From Gammaproteobacteria bacterium HGW-Gammaproteobacteria-1 (GTDB lineage: Bacteria; Pseudomonadota; Gammaproteobacteria; Thiohalomonadales; Thiohalomonadaceae), in the NCBI GenBank assembly GCA_002840095.1, contig PGZL01000004.1, positions 186,001 through 250,000 of the forward strand: DNA of 64,000 bases, given 5' to 3'. The first letter of the stretch is position 1; each line of letters opens with the position of its first letter. Below are positions 23,335 to 31,984 of the stretch, piece by piece. A program made the translations under genes and the position numbers. A model generated the notes under the pieces. It had not been told where the DNA came from, did not search any database, and saw only the letters and a program-made list of their open reading frames with translations.

Positions 23335-25272
23335 TCACAGCTGCAACCGGTGAGTAATCTCCAACTCCACGTCTCGCCCCCAACGCTCACTCAGCAACTG
23401 CTTCAAGGCCTTGAGGTCGTCGAGGTCGACGCTTTCGCGCGCGCTGACGTCGGCGCGTAGCTGTACCCGATCGCCTTTTACCGCCACGTGAAGTTCCTTC
23501 AAGTGCAGCGCTTTGCCGTGGATGTGGAATACGGTGTCGGCGGCGTCGTGTTCGATGTTCCAGTGGGTGTAGATGTTGTGGAATGACACCGATAGCGGAA
23601 CGCTCACAAGTGCGAGGAGCAGCAGCGAGATGGCGAGGCCGCGGCGGGCCTTGAGGATCGGGGCGTAGCCGAGTACGAGAAAGGTGAGAGCGGCGGCGAG
23701 GGCGATGCCGACCAGGTTGGTGGTGAACAGCAGCAGGGCGCCGCTGATCACGTGCAGGTCCATCCAGCCGATGCCGATGCCGGCGACGCACAGCGGCGGT
23801 GCGAGGGCTACGGCGATGGCGACGCCGGGCAGGCTCTTTACCACGCTTTCCCTTGCATGGGCATAGGCGCCTGCGACGCCGGAGGCGATGGCGACGCCGA
23901 GATCGAGCAGGTTGGGATTGAGGCGGCCGGCCATTTCCGGGGTGATCTTCTGGATCGGGATCAGCAGGGCGATGAAGGCGGCGGTGCCGAGGGCCAGCAG
24001 CACACCGATGCCTATGCTGACGAGCGAGGTGTCGAGCAGGCTGCGGTCGCCGCGCAGCAGGCCCATGGCGAGGGAGATGATGGGCGCCATCAGCGGTGCC
24101 AGCACCATGGCGCCGATGATTACCGCGGCGCTGGAGAGGAACAGGCCGAGGGTGGCGACGATGGCGCTTAGCACCATCAGCAGGAGATAGTGTCCCGGCG
24201 CGCGCGAGCTTTCGCGCAGTTGCAGGAACAGATCCTTGAAGTCTTCTTCCAGGGCGTGGGTGAACAGCGGCAGCTTGCGCTGAATCATGGCGAGGCGCGC
24301 CTCGTTGAGGGGCAGGTTCTCGGTCTTGAGAGTGTCTTTTTCGTCGACTGCGGTTTCGTGTTGCTCGTGATAGGCCGCGCTGAGGTTGACGCGCACCGCC
24401 GCCTGGTGAATTTCCAGTTCCACGCTTTCCGCGCTGCGTTTGCGGCCGTCGACCAGGTAGCGCAGCGGTTTGGAGCTTTCGATCTTCAGATAGCCGCTCT
24501 TGATGTAGCTGATGGCCGTCGGCAGGCGGTTCACCTTTTGTTCGCCGCGCACCAGGGCGGTGAACAGGAAGGCGAGGTATTCCATGATCGACTTGGGTGC
24601 GATGAGGATGGTGGACACCTTGGCGTCCTGTACCGACAAGGTGGTGTTGAGCAGGCGGGCGGCGGCGCTGCTGACGTCGTTCTCGATGGCGACCAGGCCG
24701 GTGATGGCGGTCTTGAAGGTCTTGTCCTTGCCGGTGGTGAGCGTCACCGGGAACGGATGAATGGTGAACAGGCTGCGGATGCTGGCGAGGAGCAGGGTCA
24801 GGGTGTAGCGCAGGGCACGCAGCCAGGAACCGGTGCGCTCGCGGTAGATGCGGTTGCGCGGGCTGAGAAACGGCGTTTCGCCCAGCAGCACCGAGCCCAG
24901 GGCCAGCTCCTCGTTGCAGCGCATGATGTCGATGGCCACCGCGCCGTCATCGAAAGCCAGGGCGATGGCTTCGTCCAGGACGCGCGGTACCTTGAACCAG
25001 TCGTAGATGCGGCTGCGCGGTTCGAGGGGCAGGATGCCGAGGGATACGTTTTCAATACGGGCGCGCTGGATCAACGGCGCCAGGGTGGCGTCGTCCACCA
25101 CGGCAACGACGTGGGTGCAGCCGCGCAGGCTGGCGGCGGGGCGTTGCAGAAACTCCTCGTTTTCCGCGTGCACCAGGGTGATGCCCTGGGCCGTGGCGAA
25201 GGCCTGGACTGCGTTGATCAGGGGCTGCGCATCGGGCGGCGCGACCAGCAGGGCGCGGGTGACGTAGGGCAT
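23335..25272 (-). CDS. TIGR00341/DUF389 membrane protein with N-terminal kinase-like domain
   Basis: 645 residues in three parts. Residues 1-300 resemble the diacylglycerol/lipid-kinase catalytic fold (NEELALGSVLLGETPFLSPRN; RSLFTIHPFPVTLTTGK; GYLKIESSKPLRYLVDGRK), as seen in long DUF389 proteins. Residues about 355-585 are the DUF389 membrane domain with six or more helices (AAVIIGAMVLAPLMAPIISL; LPGVAIAVALAPPLCVAGIG). The C-terminal ~60 residues are soluble. The biochemical role of DUF389 is unestablished. It is monocistronic, convergent with the preceding small membrane gene. Confidence 0.85.
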   Translation of the reverse strand: MPYVTRALLVAPPDAQPLINAVQAFATAQGITLVHAENEEFLQRPAASLRGCTHVVAVVDDATLAPLIQRARIENVSLGILPLEPRSRIYDWFKVPRVLDEAIALAFDDGAVAIDIMRCNEELALGSVLLGETPFLSPRNRIYRERTGSWLRALRYTLTLLLASIRSLFTIHPFPVTLTTGKDKTFKTAITGLVAIENDVSSAAARLLNTTLSVQDAKVSTILIAPKSIMEYLAFLFTALVRGEQKVNRLPTAISYIKSGYLKIESSKPLRYLVDGRKRSAESVELEIHQAAVRVNLSAAYHEQHETAVDEKDTLKTENLPLNEARLAMIQRKLPLFTHALEEDFKDLFLQLRESSRAPGHYLLLMVLSAIVATLGLFLSSAAVIIGAMVLAPLMAPIISLAMGLLRGDRSLLDTSLVSIGIGVLLALGTAAFIALLIPIQKITPEMAGRLNPNLLDLGVAIASGVAGAYAHARESVVKSLPGVAIAVALAPPLCVAGIGIGWMDLHVISGALLLFTTNLVGIALAAALTFLVLGYAPILKARRGLAISLLLLALVSVPLSVSFHNIYTHWNIEHDAADTVFHIHGKALHLKELHVAVKGDRVQLRADVSARESVDLDDLKALKQLLSERWGRDVELEITHRLQL

Positions 25273-25357
25273 GGACGATCTCCTGCGGTGGTTCGGAAAA
25301 GCTTAAACGCAAATGCGCCGTGGGTGCCAAGAATGCGGCGATTAATTTTGGGAGGTC

Positions 25358-25540
25358 GTGGTGTGCGCGGTGGCGGGGCTTGATGGGTTTCGCTGCGCTC
25401 TAACCATCCTACGGTTGGAGAGTGGGTGGGGGCGTGGTGTGTGCGGTGGCGCAGCTTGATGGGTTTCGCTGCGCTCTACCCATCCTACATTTAGGTCGGT
25501 CTGCGTTCGTAGGATGGGTAGAGCGCAGCGAAACCCATCA
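25358..25540. repeat. Tandem ~76-bp repeat with an adjoining inverted copy
   Basis: Two direct units (25358-25412 and 25434-25488) share a GTGGTGTG..GCGGTGGC lead and a 32-base core beginning TGATGGGTTTCGCTGCGCTC. An exact inverted copy of that core occupies 25509-25540, giving a perfect 32-bp stem with a 20-base loop. The core is a dispersed intergenic repeat I recognise from other gammaproteobacterial genomes. Confidence 0.9.
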
Positions 25541-25563
25541 TGGGCACAGCACGGAGCGTCTGC

Positions 25564-26073
25564 CTAGCCGATGAGTTCGCGCAGGAAGCGGAACAGTTCG
25601 CGTGAGCTTTTGGGCGGCCTGTCCTTGGCCAGTTCGGCCTGGGCGGCGCGCATCAGCTGGCGCAACTGCTGGCGATCGGCGTGGGGGAATTCTTCCAGCA
25701 GGGCGGTGAGGGCGGTGTCGCCTTCGGTGATGAGGCGGTCGCGCCAGCGTTCGCACTGGTGATGGTGGGCGACGGTGAGGGCGTGGCGGCCCTGGATGCG
25801 TTCCAGCGCTTCGCGTATCGGCCCTTCCTCTTCCTGGCGCAGCAGTTTGCCCAGGTATTTGAGCTGGCGCTTGCGCGCGCCGTGGGCGGTGATGGCGCGG
25901 GTTTCGCGCACCGTGGCGAGCACCTCTTCCGACAGCGGGATCTCGGCCAGCTGCTGCGCCGACAGTTCGACCAGTTCGGCGCCGAGGTCCTGCAGGCCAT
26001 GGGCGTCGCGCTTGAGCTGGCTCTTGCTGGGGCCGAGGTCTTCGTCGTCGAAGTCGTCGTGGTCGTGTGTCAT
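25564..26073 (-). CDS. darP: Ribosome biogenesis factor YjgA (DarP)
   Basis: Helps late assembly of the 50S subunit. 169 residues: acidic N-terminus, PSKSQLKRDAHGLQDLGAEL, LPLSEEVL-type IPLSEEVLATVRETRAI, ARKRQLKYLGKLLRQEE, HHHQCERWRDRLI and SSRELFRFLREL are the recognised YjgA blocks. The gene begins one base after the mgtE stop. pmbA, its common neighbour, is not here. Confidence 0.94.
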   Translation of the reverse strand: MTHDHDDFDDEDLGPSKSQLKRDAHGLQDLGAELVELSAQQLAEIPLSEEVLATVRETRAITAHGARKRQLKYLGKLLRQEEEGPIREALERIQGRHALTVAHHHQCERWRDRLITEGDTALTALLEEFPHADRQQLRQLMRAAQAELAKDRPPKSSRELFRFLRELIG

Positions 26074-26074
26074 G

Positions 26075-27433
26075 TCAGATGAGGAACAGGGTGGCGAGGC
26101 CGAGGAAGGAGAAGAAGCCCACCACGTCGGTGACGGTGGTGAGGATCACCGGGCCGGCCAGGGCCGGATCCATGCCGAGGCGGCGCAGCACGTGCGGCAG
26201 GGTGGCGCCGGTGGCGGCGGCGGCGGCCAGGTTGATGACGATGGCGGCGCCGATGATGAAACCGATGCCGCTGTTCTGGAACCAGAGCATGGCGGTGGCG
26301 GCGATGATCACCGCCCACAGTGCGCCGTTGAGCAGGCCGACGGCCAGTTCCTTGTTGAGCAGGCGGCGTGCGTTGCTGCTGCCGACGCGGCCCTGGGCCA
26401 TGCCGCGGATCACCAGGGTCAGGGTCTGGCTGCCGGCGATGCCGCCCATGCTGGCGACGATGGGCATCAGCACGGCGAGGGCCACCAGCTGTTCGATGGT
26501 GGCGTTGAACAAATCGATGACCGAGGAGGCGAGCAGGGCGGTCACCAGGTTGACGCCCAGCCACACGGCGCGGCGCCGGATGGTGGTGACGGCGGGGGCG
26601 AACAGGTCTTCCTCTTCCGACAGGCCGGCCATGGACAGTACGGAGTGATCCGCCTCGTCGCGGATGACGTCGACCACGTCGTCGATGGTGATACGGCCGA
26701 GCAGCTTGCCGTCGTCGTTGACCACCGGCGCGGAGATGAGGTCGCGCCGCTCGAACAGGTGGGCGACCTCGCTCACCGGCGTGGCGGCGTTGATGCCTTC
26801 CACGTCGCGGATCATGACTTCGCTGACGGACAGATCCGGGGTGCGGGTCAGCAGATCGGTGAGGGAGAGCAGGCCGAGATATTTTCCCTCGCGATCGACC
26901 ACCATCAGGTTGTCGGTGGTCTCGGGGATTTCGCCGTGCCAGCGCAGGTAGCGCAGCACCACGTCGAGGGTGATGTCCTCGCGCACCGTGATGGTGTCGA
27001 CGTTCATCAGGCCGCCGGCGGTGTCTTCCGGGTAGGACAGCACCGCTTCCAGGCGCTGGCGGTGCTGCGCATCCATGGTGTTGAGGATGTGCTGGATCAC
27101 CTCGTCCGGCATTTCCGCCAGCAGGTCGGCGAGGTCGTCGGTATCGAGGCCCTCGGTGGCGGCGACCAGCTCGTGGGACTCCATCTCCCGGATCAGGGTG
27201 GCACGCACGTTCTCGTTGACGTGGGTGAGCACCTCGCCGTCCAGCTCCGGGCTGACCAGCTCCCACGCCGTGATGCGTTCCGGTCCCGGCAACGATTCCA
27301 GCAGCACGGCGATTTCCGCCGGGTGCATGTCGTTGATCAGTTCCTGGGCGCGCGGCAGGTGATCCTCCTGCAACGCGTCACGCAGCGCTTGCAGGCGGTC
27401 GGTGTCCTTTTCCTGTTCGATGGCTTCGGTCAT
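26075..27433 (-). CDS. mgtE: Magnesium transporter MgtE
   Basis: 452 residues: cytoplasmic MgtE-N superhelix (HPAEIAVLLESLPGPERITAW; DTDDLADLLAEMPDEV), two CBS domains (MNVDTITVREDITL; VSEVMIRDVEGINAATPVSE) and five C-terminal membrane helices with the conserved GIAGSQTLTLVIRGMA and VGPVILTTVTDVVGFFSFL-like segments that line the Mg channel. Mg binding between CBS domains gates the pore. Start taken as the ATG just downstream of a short purine-rich repeat. It lies between the PTS genes and yjgA. Confidence 0.95.
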   Translation of the reverse strand: MTEAIEQEKDTDRLQALRDALQEDHLPRAQELINDMHPAEIAVLLESLPGPERITAWELVSPELDGEVLTHVNENVRATLIREMESHELVAATEGLDTDDLADLLAEMPDEVIQHILNTMDAQHRQRLEAVLSYPEDTAGGLMNVDTITVREDITLDVVLRYLRWHGEIPETTDNLMVVDREGKYLGLLSLTDLLTRTPDLSVSEVMIRDVEGINAATPVSEVAHLFERRDLISAPVVNDDGKLLGRITIDDVVDVIRDEADHSVLSMAGLSEEEDLFAPAVTTIRRRAVWLGVNLVTALLASSVIDLFNATIEQLVALAVLMPIVASMGGIAGSQTLTLVIRGMAQGRVGSSNARRLLNKELAVGLLNGALWAVIIAATAMLWFQNSGIGFIIGAAIVINLAAAAATGATLPHVLRRLGMDPALAGPVILTTVTDVVGFFSFLGLATLFLI

Positions 27434-27487
27434 TGCGCGGGGAAGATGTGGATGGATCGGCGCGCAAAGTGTACCAAGCGGGGGCGT

Positions 27488-27518
27488 AAAAAGGCAGAAG
27501 GCAGAGGGCAAAAGGCGG
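27488..27518. repeat. Short AAGGCAG heptamer run upstream of mgtE
   Basis: Four tandem heptamers, AAGGCAG, AAGGCAG, AGGGCAA and AAGGCGG, without a clear inverted partner. Length and periodicity match the other heptamer arrays in the window. Confidence 0.6.
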
Positions 27519-27602
27519 AATTAAAGGCACGCTGCATGCGGCTGCCGGCAGGACCGCGACTGTCACAAAGGGGACAAAAGACGTGCCGGGCGGCGCGGGC
27601 CG

Positions 27603-29336
27603 TCAGTCGTTGAGTTCGGCCAGCAGGGCGGCGGACTGATCGACGTCGTCCTGGCGCAGGATGCTCCTGGCGACGCGGCGCAGCGGTTCCAGCTCGCTGT
27701 CGGTGATGATGCGCTTGACCTCCAGCAGAACGGGCGGCGGCACGCTGAATTCGGTGAGGCCAAGGCCGAGCAGCAGGCGGGTGAGCAGGGGATCGCCGGC
27801 CATTTCGCCGCACATGGTCACCGGGATGCCGGCCTCGCGGCCCGCCTGCAGGGTGGTGTGGATCAGGCGCAGCACCGCCGGGTGCAGCGGCTGGTAGAGA
27901 TGGTTGATGGCGTCGTCCATGCGGTCGGCGGCCAGGGTGTACTGGATCAGGTCGTTGGTGCCGATGGAGAGGAAATCGAGGCGGCGGGCGAAATCCTCGG
28001 CGCAAATGGCGGCGGCGGGCACCTCGATCATACCGCCGATGGCGATGTCGGCGGCGTAGGGCTGGCGTCGCTGGCGCAGCTCGGCCTTGGCCTCCTCGAT
28101 CAGTTCGTGCACCTGCCGCACTTCATGCAGGGTGGTGATCATCGGGATCAGCAGACGCACCTGGCCGTGGGCCGAGGCGCGCAGGATGGCGCGCAGCTGC
28201 GGCCGGAACAATTCCGGCTCGCGCAGGCACAGGCGCACGGCGCGCAGGCCGAGGGCCGGGTTGGTGACGCCGCGTTCCGGCGCGGCGCCGTCGGTGGTCT
28301 TGTCGGCGCCCAGGTCCAGGGTGCGGATGGTGACCGGCTTGCCCTTGAGCGCCTTCACCACCTTGCTGTAGGCGCGGTACTGCTCCTCCTCGTCCGGCGG
28401 CGCACTGCGGTTCATATAGAGGAATTCGGTGCGGTACAGGCCGATGCCGGCGGCGCCGACGCGGCGCGCGGCCTGGATGTCCTCCGGCAGCTCGATGTTG
28501 GCGAACAGGGCGATGGGCGTGCCGTCGGTGGTGACTGCCGGCGTGTCCTTGAGGCGGCGCAGGGCGGCGCGGGCACGTTTTTCCTGCTGCTGGCGGGCGC
28601 GGTAAAAGGCGAGCCCGGCCGCATCGAGGCCGGCCAGCAGCACGCCCTGGCGGCCGTCGACCACCAGGGTTTCGTTGTCGCGGATGTATTGCCAGGCGTG
28701 GTGCATGCCGACCACCGCCGGGATGCCCAGGCTGCGCGCCAGGATGGCCACGTGGGACATGGGACCGCCGTGTTCGGTGACGATGGCGGCGACGCCGTGC
28801 TGGTGCAGCAGCACCAGTTCGCCCGGCGACAGATCGTCGGTGACGATGATGCGGCCGCCCTCCGCCTCGGCGGCGATGGCCTCCTCGCGCTGGGTCTGAT
28901 CGAGCAGTATCTGCTGCACGCGCATGATGGCGTGCTCGACGTCGTCGCGTCGCGTGCGCAGGTAGGCGTCGTCCATCTGGTCGAAGGCGCGGGTCAGCGC
29001 CTCCTGCTGCATCGCCAGCGCCCATTCGGCGTTGCAGTGCTCGCTGCGGATCAGGTCGACGGGCACCGTGGCGAGGGTGGCGTCCTCCAGCATCAGCAGG
29101 TGGGTGTCGATGAAGGCGGCGATGTCGCTGGGGGTGCCGGCGGGGATCTGCTGGCGGATGGCGCGCAGCTGCGCCCGCGCCGTTTCCAGGGCGCCGAGGA
29201 AGCGCGCCACCTCCTCTTCTATGAGGGCGGCGGGCAGGACGTATTCGGGAATTTCGGGATGGCCGCGCTGCAGCAGGCGCGCCGGACCCAGGGCGATGCC
29301 CCTGGAAACACCGGTGCCGTGCAGGGCGACGGGCAT
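27603..29336 (-). CDS. ptsI: Phosphoenolpyruvate-protein phosphotransferase (enzyme I)
   Basis: Autophosphorylates from PEP and passes the phosphate to HPr. 577 residues with no N-terminal GAF domain, hence PtsI-like rather than PtsP. The HPr-binding domain begins GTGVSRGIALG; the active-site His195 sits in TEHGGPMSHVAILARS; the PEP-binding TIM barrel shows GIGLYRTEFLYM, RTLDLGADK, SIGTNDLIQYT and the catalytic Cys in VTMCGEMAGDP. The partner HPr is the next gene upstream, and no sugar-specific EIIBC is present, so the cascade is regulatory. Confidence 0.96.
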   Translation of the reverse strand: MPVALHGTGVSRGIALGPARLLQRGHPEIPEYVLPAALIEEEVARFLGALETARAQLRAIRQQIPAGTPSDIAAFIDTHLLMLEDATLATVPVDLIRSEHCNAEWALAMQQEALTRAFDQMDDAYLRTRRDDVEHAIMRVQQILLDQTQREEAIAAEAEGGRIIVTDDLSPGELVLLHQHGVAAIVTEHGGPMSHVAILARSLGIPAVVGMHHAWQYIRDNETLVVDGRQGVLLAGLDAAGLAFYRARQQQEKRARAALRRLKDTPAVTTDGTPIALFANIELPEDIQAARRVGAAGIGLYRTEFLYMNRSAPPDEEEQYRAYSKVVKALKGKPVTIRTLDLGADKTTDGAAPERGVTNPALGLRAVRLCLREPELFRPQLRAILRASAHGQVRLLIPMITTLHEVRQVHELIEEAKAELRQRRQPYAADIAIGGMIEVPAAAICAEDFARRLDFLSIGTNDLIQYTLAADRMDDAINHLYQPLHPAVLRLIHTTLQAGREAGIPVTMCGEMAGDPLLTRLLLGLGLTEFSVPPPVLLEVKRIITDSELEPLRRVARSILRQDDVDQSAALLAELND

Positions 29337-29350
29337 GGCCTAGGCCGGCC

Positions 29351-29620
29351 TCATTCGTCCTCGCCGAAACGGTCGGCGAAGAGTTGTTCCAGCTTGGTCA
29401 GCGCCTCCTGCTCGTCGGGGCCGTCCACGGTGAGCTGCACCGTGCTGCCGCAGGCGGCGGCCAGCATCATCACGCCCATGATGCTCTTGCCGTTGACGCT
29501 GCGGCCATTGCGCGCCAGCTGCACGTTGCTGGCGCAGGAGGAGGCCAGGTTGACGAACTTGGCCGCGGCCCGCGCGTGCAGGCCGAGGCGGTTGACGATG
29601 GTGATGTCCTTGCTCAGCAT
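29351..29620 (-). CDS. ptsH: HPr phosphocarrier protein
   Basis: 89 residues. His15 (NRLGLHARAA) accepts phosphate from enzyme I, and Ser46 (VNGKSIMGVMML) is the site for HPr kinase; both fall at the canonical positions. The presence of Ser46 and an hprK gene 1.4 kb away means both phosphorylation inputs are possible. It is separated from ptsI by 14 bases. Confidence 0.95.
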   Translation of the reverse strand: MLSKDITIVNRLGLHARAAAKFVNLASSCASNVQLARNGRSVNGKSIMGVMMLAAACGSTVQLTVDGPDEQEALTKLEQLFADRFGEDE

Positions 29621-29642
29621 GTTGTAATCCTTAATTCCAGTT

Positions 29643-29758
29643 CAGTCCGCGAATGAACGCGAATGCTCATGACTAAACCGGGTTTTCGGCGTGATCAGCC
29701 GGTTGATATGGAGTCATGTCGTCGGTCATGAATTTATTTGCGTTCATTCGCGGACTGT
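29643..29758. repeat. Intergenic inverted-repeat element (ACGCGAAT class)
   Basis: Arms AGTCCGCGAATGAACGCGAAT (from 29643) and its inverse (to 29758) plus inner TCATGAC/GTCATGA match nearly perfectly over about 30 bases; the loop is about 50 bases. The outer right arm is within the EIIA-Man coding sequence and supplies its last eight residues and stop. Confidence 0.9.
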
Positions 29759-30168
29759 ATATTTCTCCCCGCACAGACCAGGATGGCGTCGCGGCCCCCG
29801 CTGGCGGCTTTTTCGGTCAGGTGTTCCAGATCGAGGGCGTGGTAGTTGCACACCCGCAGCAGCATCGGCAGGTTGAGGCCGGAAACCACCCGCACCTGTT
29901 CCCATTCCAGCAGACTGCAGGCGATGTTGCCCGGGGTGGAGCCGTACAGATCGGTGAGCACCAGCACGCCGGCGCCGCGATCGAGCTTGGTGGCCATGCG
30001 CCGCGCCTCGGCGGCGGTCAGCTCCGGATCGGCGTCCAGCGGCACCGTGAGCACCTCCACCGGCAGCGGGCAGTGGCCGAGGATGGCGTCGGCGGTGGAC
30101 AGCAGGACCTTGCCCAGCGGGTCATGGGTCACCAGCAGAATGCCTACTTTGGCGTCGGTCGACATCAT
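29734..30168 (-). CDS. PTS mannose-type EIIA component
   Basis: 144 residues of the EIIA-Man fold: KVGILLVTHDPLGKVLL with the phosphorylatable His15, VEVLTVPLDADPELTAAE, GVLVLTDLYGSTPGNIA and VVSGLNLPMLLRV. Single-domain EIIA-Man proteins without EIIB/C act as regulatory phosphate sinks. The C-terminal NIQSANERK is encoded by the repeat arm and looks like an added tail. The start overlaps the rapZ stop by four bases. Confidence 0.93.
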   Translation of the reverse strand: MMSTDAKVGILLVTHDPLGKVLLSTADAILGHCPLPVEVLTVPLDADPELTAAEARRMATKLDRGAGVLVLTDLYGSTPGNIACSLLEWEQVRVVSGLNLPMLLRVCNYHALDLEHLTEKAASGGRDAILVCAGRNIQSANERK

Positions 30169-31022
30169 GAGAGCTCGCGGTGACGCACGCTGACCTTGGC
30201 TGCACCGCCGCCGAAGTGGCGTGCCAGGCGCTCGGCGAAATAGACCGAGCGGTGCTGGCCGCCGGTGCAGCCGATGGCGACGGTAAGGTAGCTGCGGTTG
30301 TCATTTTCGAATTGCGGCAGCCAGGTGGCGATGAAGCCGCTGATGGACTGGAACATGCGCTCCACTTCCGGCTGCTGTTCGAGGAAGTGGATCACGTCGG
30401 CATCGCGCCCGGTGAGCGCGCGCAGGCTGGGTTTCCAGTGCGGGTTGGGCAGGCAGCGGATGTCGAACACGAAGTCGGCGTCCACCGGGATGCCGTGCTT
30501 GTAGCCGAAGGATTCGAACAGCAGCGACAGCTTGCCTTCGGTGCTGGCGCCGACGTGGGCCTGCACCAGGTCGCGCAACTGGTGCACGTTGGTGTGACTG
30601 GTGTCGAGGCGCAGATCGGCGCGCGAGGCGATGGGTTCGAGCAGGGCGCGCTCGCGGCGGATGGCCTCGGCCAGCGGCGTGTCGCCGCGGGTGAGCGGAT
30701 GGCGCCGGCGCGTTTCCGAGAAGCGCTTGAACAGGGTGTCGTCGTCGGCGTCCATGAACAGGATCTGGTAGGGCATGCCGCTTTCGCGCAGTTGGCGCAG
30801 GGCCTCGGGCAGGATGCTGAAGTCGTTGGCCAGGTTGCGCGCGTCGACGCCGACGGCGGCATTGCTGTAGCCCTGGCGCTCGGCGCCCTGCAACTCCTGC
30901 ACGAAGGCCGGCAGCAGGCCCACCGGCAGGTTGTCGATGCAGTAGTAGCCGAGGTCCTCCAGTGCATGCAGGGCGATGGACTTGCCCGAGCCCGAGGTGC
31001 CGCTGACGATGAACAGCCTCAT
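30165..31022 (-). CDS. rapZ: RNase adapter protein RapZ
   Basis: Nucleotide-binding protein which in enterics targets GlmZ sRNA to RNase E to control glucosamine-6-phosphate synthase. 285 residues: Walker A GTSGSGKS at 8-15, YYCIDNLPVGLLP, the FMDADDDTLFKRFSETRR segment, LSLLFESFGYKHGIP, FDIRCLPNPHW and the C-terminal VAIGCTGGQHRSVYFAE domain. It overlaps hprK by four bases. Confidence 0.96.
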   Translation of the reverse strand: MRLFIVSGTSGSGKSIALHALEDLGYYCIDNLPVGLLPAFVQELQGAERQGYSNAAVGVDARNLANDFSILPEALRQLRESGMPYQILFMDADDDTLFKRFSETRRRHPLTRGDTPLAEAIRRERALLEPIASRADLRLDTSHTNVHQLRDLVQAHVGASTEGKLSLLFESFGYKHGIPVDADFVFDIRCLPNPHWKPSLRALTGRDADVIHFLEQQPEVERMFQSISGFIATWLPQFENDNRSYLTVAIGCTGGQHRSVYFAERLARHFGGGAAKVSVRHRELS

Positions 31023-31969
31023 TCCTGTTCTTCCCGTGCGATGAGATGGCGCTGGCGTTCGATGAAGTGGCCGGTGGCGTCGTAGCCGTTCTCGCGCAGG
31101 ATGTGGTTGCGCGCGGCGGCCTCCACCAGCACGGCAAGGTTGCGGCCCGGGGCCACCGGCAGCTGGATCTCCGGCACTTCCACCTCGAACAGGTTGCGGT
31201 GGCTGAAGCTGCCCTGCAGGCGGTCGATGTTGTGGATGTCGCTCTTGCTCACCGCCACCAGGTTGACGATGAGACGCAGGTTCTTGTGCCGCTTCACCGC
31301 GCTGTCGCCGAACATGGCGCGGATGTTGAGCAGGCCGAGGCCGCGCACCTCGAGGAAGTCCTGCAACAGCTCGGGGCAGCTGCCGCGCAGGGTGTCCGGG
31401 CCGACGCGGCGGAACTCCGGGGCGTCGTCGGCGATGAGGATGTGGCCGCGGGTGATCAGTTCCAGTGCCAGCTCGCTCTTGCCCACCGAGCTTTCGCCGG
31501 TGAGCAGCACGCCGATGCCCATGACGTCCATGAACACGCCGTGCACCACCTGCTTGTCGGCCAGCAGGTCGGTGAGGTAGTAGTCGAGGTGGTTGAGCAG
31601 CTTGTCGCTGGCCAGGGAGGAGCCGAGCAGGGGCGTGTCGTGGCGATCGGAGGCGCGGCGCAGGGCCACGGGTGCCGGCAGGCCGCCGGTGATGAGCACC
31701 GCCAGGGTCGGCGCGGAGAACAGGTGGTCCAGCGCCTCGGTATAGGTTTTCTCGTCCAGCCCCTGCAGGTAATCCAGTTCCGCCGCGCCGAGGATTTGCA
31801 GGCGCGACGGATGGATCAGGTTGAGGTAGCCGACCAGGGTGGCGCCGGCTTCGTCGGGGTCACGGCTGATGGTGCGTTCGGCCCCGGCGTGCCCGGCCAG
31901 CCAGTGCAGCGCCAGCCGCTTCTGGTAGGTTTCGAACAGGACGCGGACGCTGAGCGGGGCGACGGGCAT
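31019..31969 (-). CDS. hprK: HPr kinase/phosphorylase
   Basis: Phosphorylates and dephosphorylates Ser46 of HPr. 316 residues; Walker A GESSVGKS at 158-165, preceded by VMGIGVLLT, and the HprK/P signature EVRGLGLLNIRAMFG. The N-terminal domain has LVGYLNLIHPSRLQILG. This enzyme is common in Firmicutes and in many non-enteric Proteobacteria with the rpoN-linked PTS. Downstream coupling to rapZ is by an ATGA overlap. Confidence 0.96.
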   Translation of the reverse strand: MPVAPLSVRVLFETYQKRLALHWLAGHAGAERTISRDPDEAGATLVGYLNLIHPSRLQILGAAELDYLQGLDEKTYTEALDHLFSAPTLAVLITGGLPAPVALRRASDRHDTPLLGSSLASDKLLNHLDYYLTDLLADKQVVHGVFMDVMGIGVLLTGESSVGKSELALELITRGHILIADDAPEFRRVGPDTLRGSCPELLQDFLEVRGLGLLNIRAMFGDSAVKRHKNLRLIVNLVAVSKSDIHNIDRLQGSFSHRNLFEVEVPEIQLPVAPGRNLAVLVEAAARNHILRENGYDATGHFIERQRHLIAREEQE

Positions 31970-31984
31970 GGTGGGGTCAGTACG

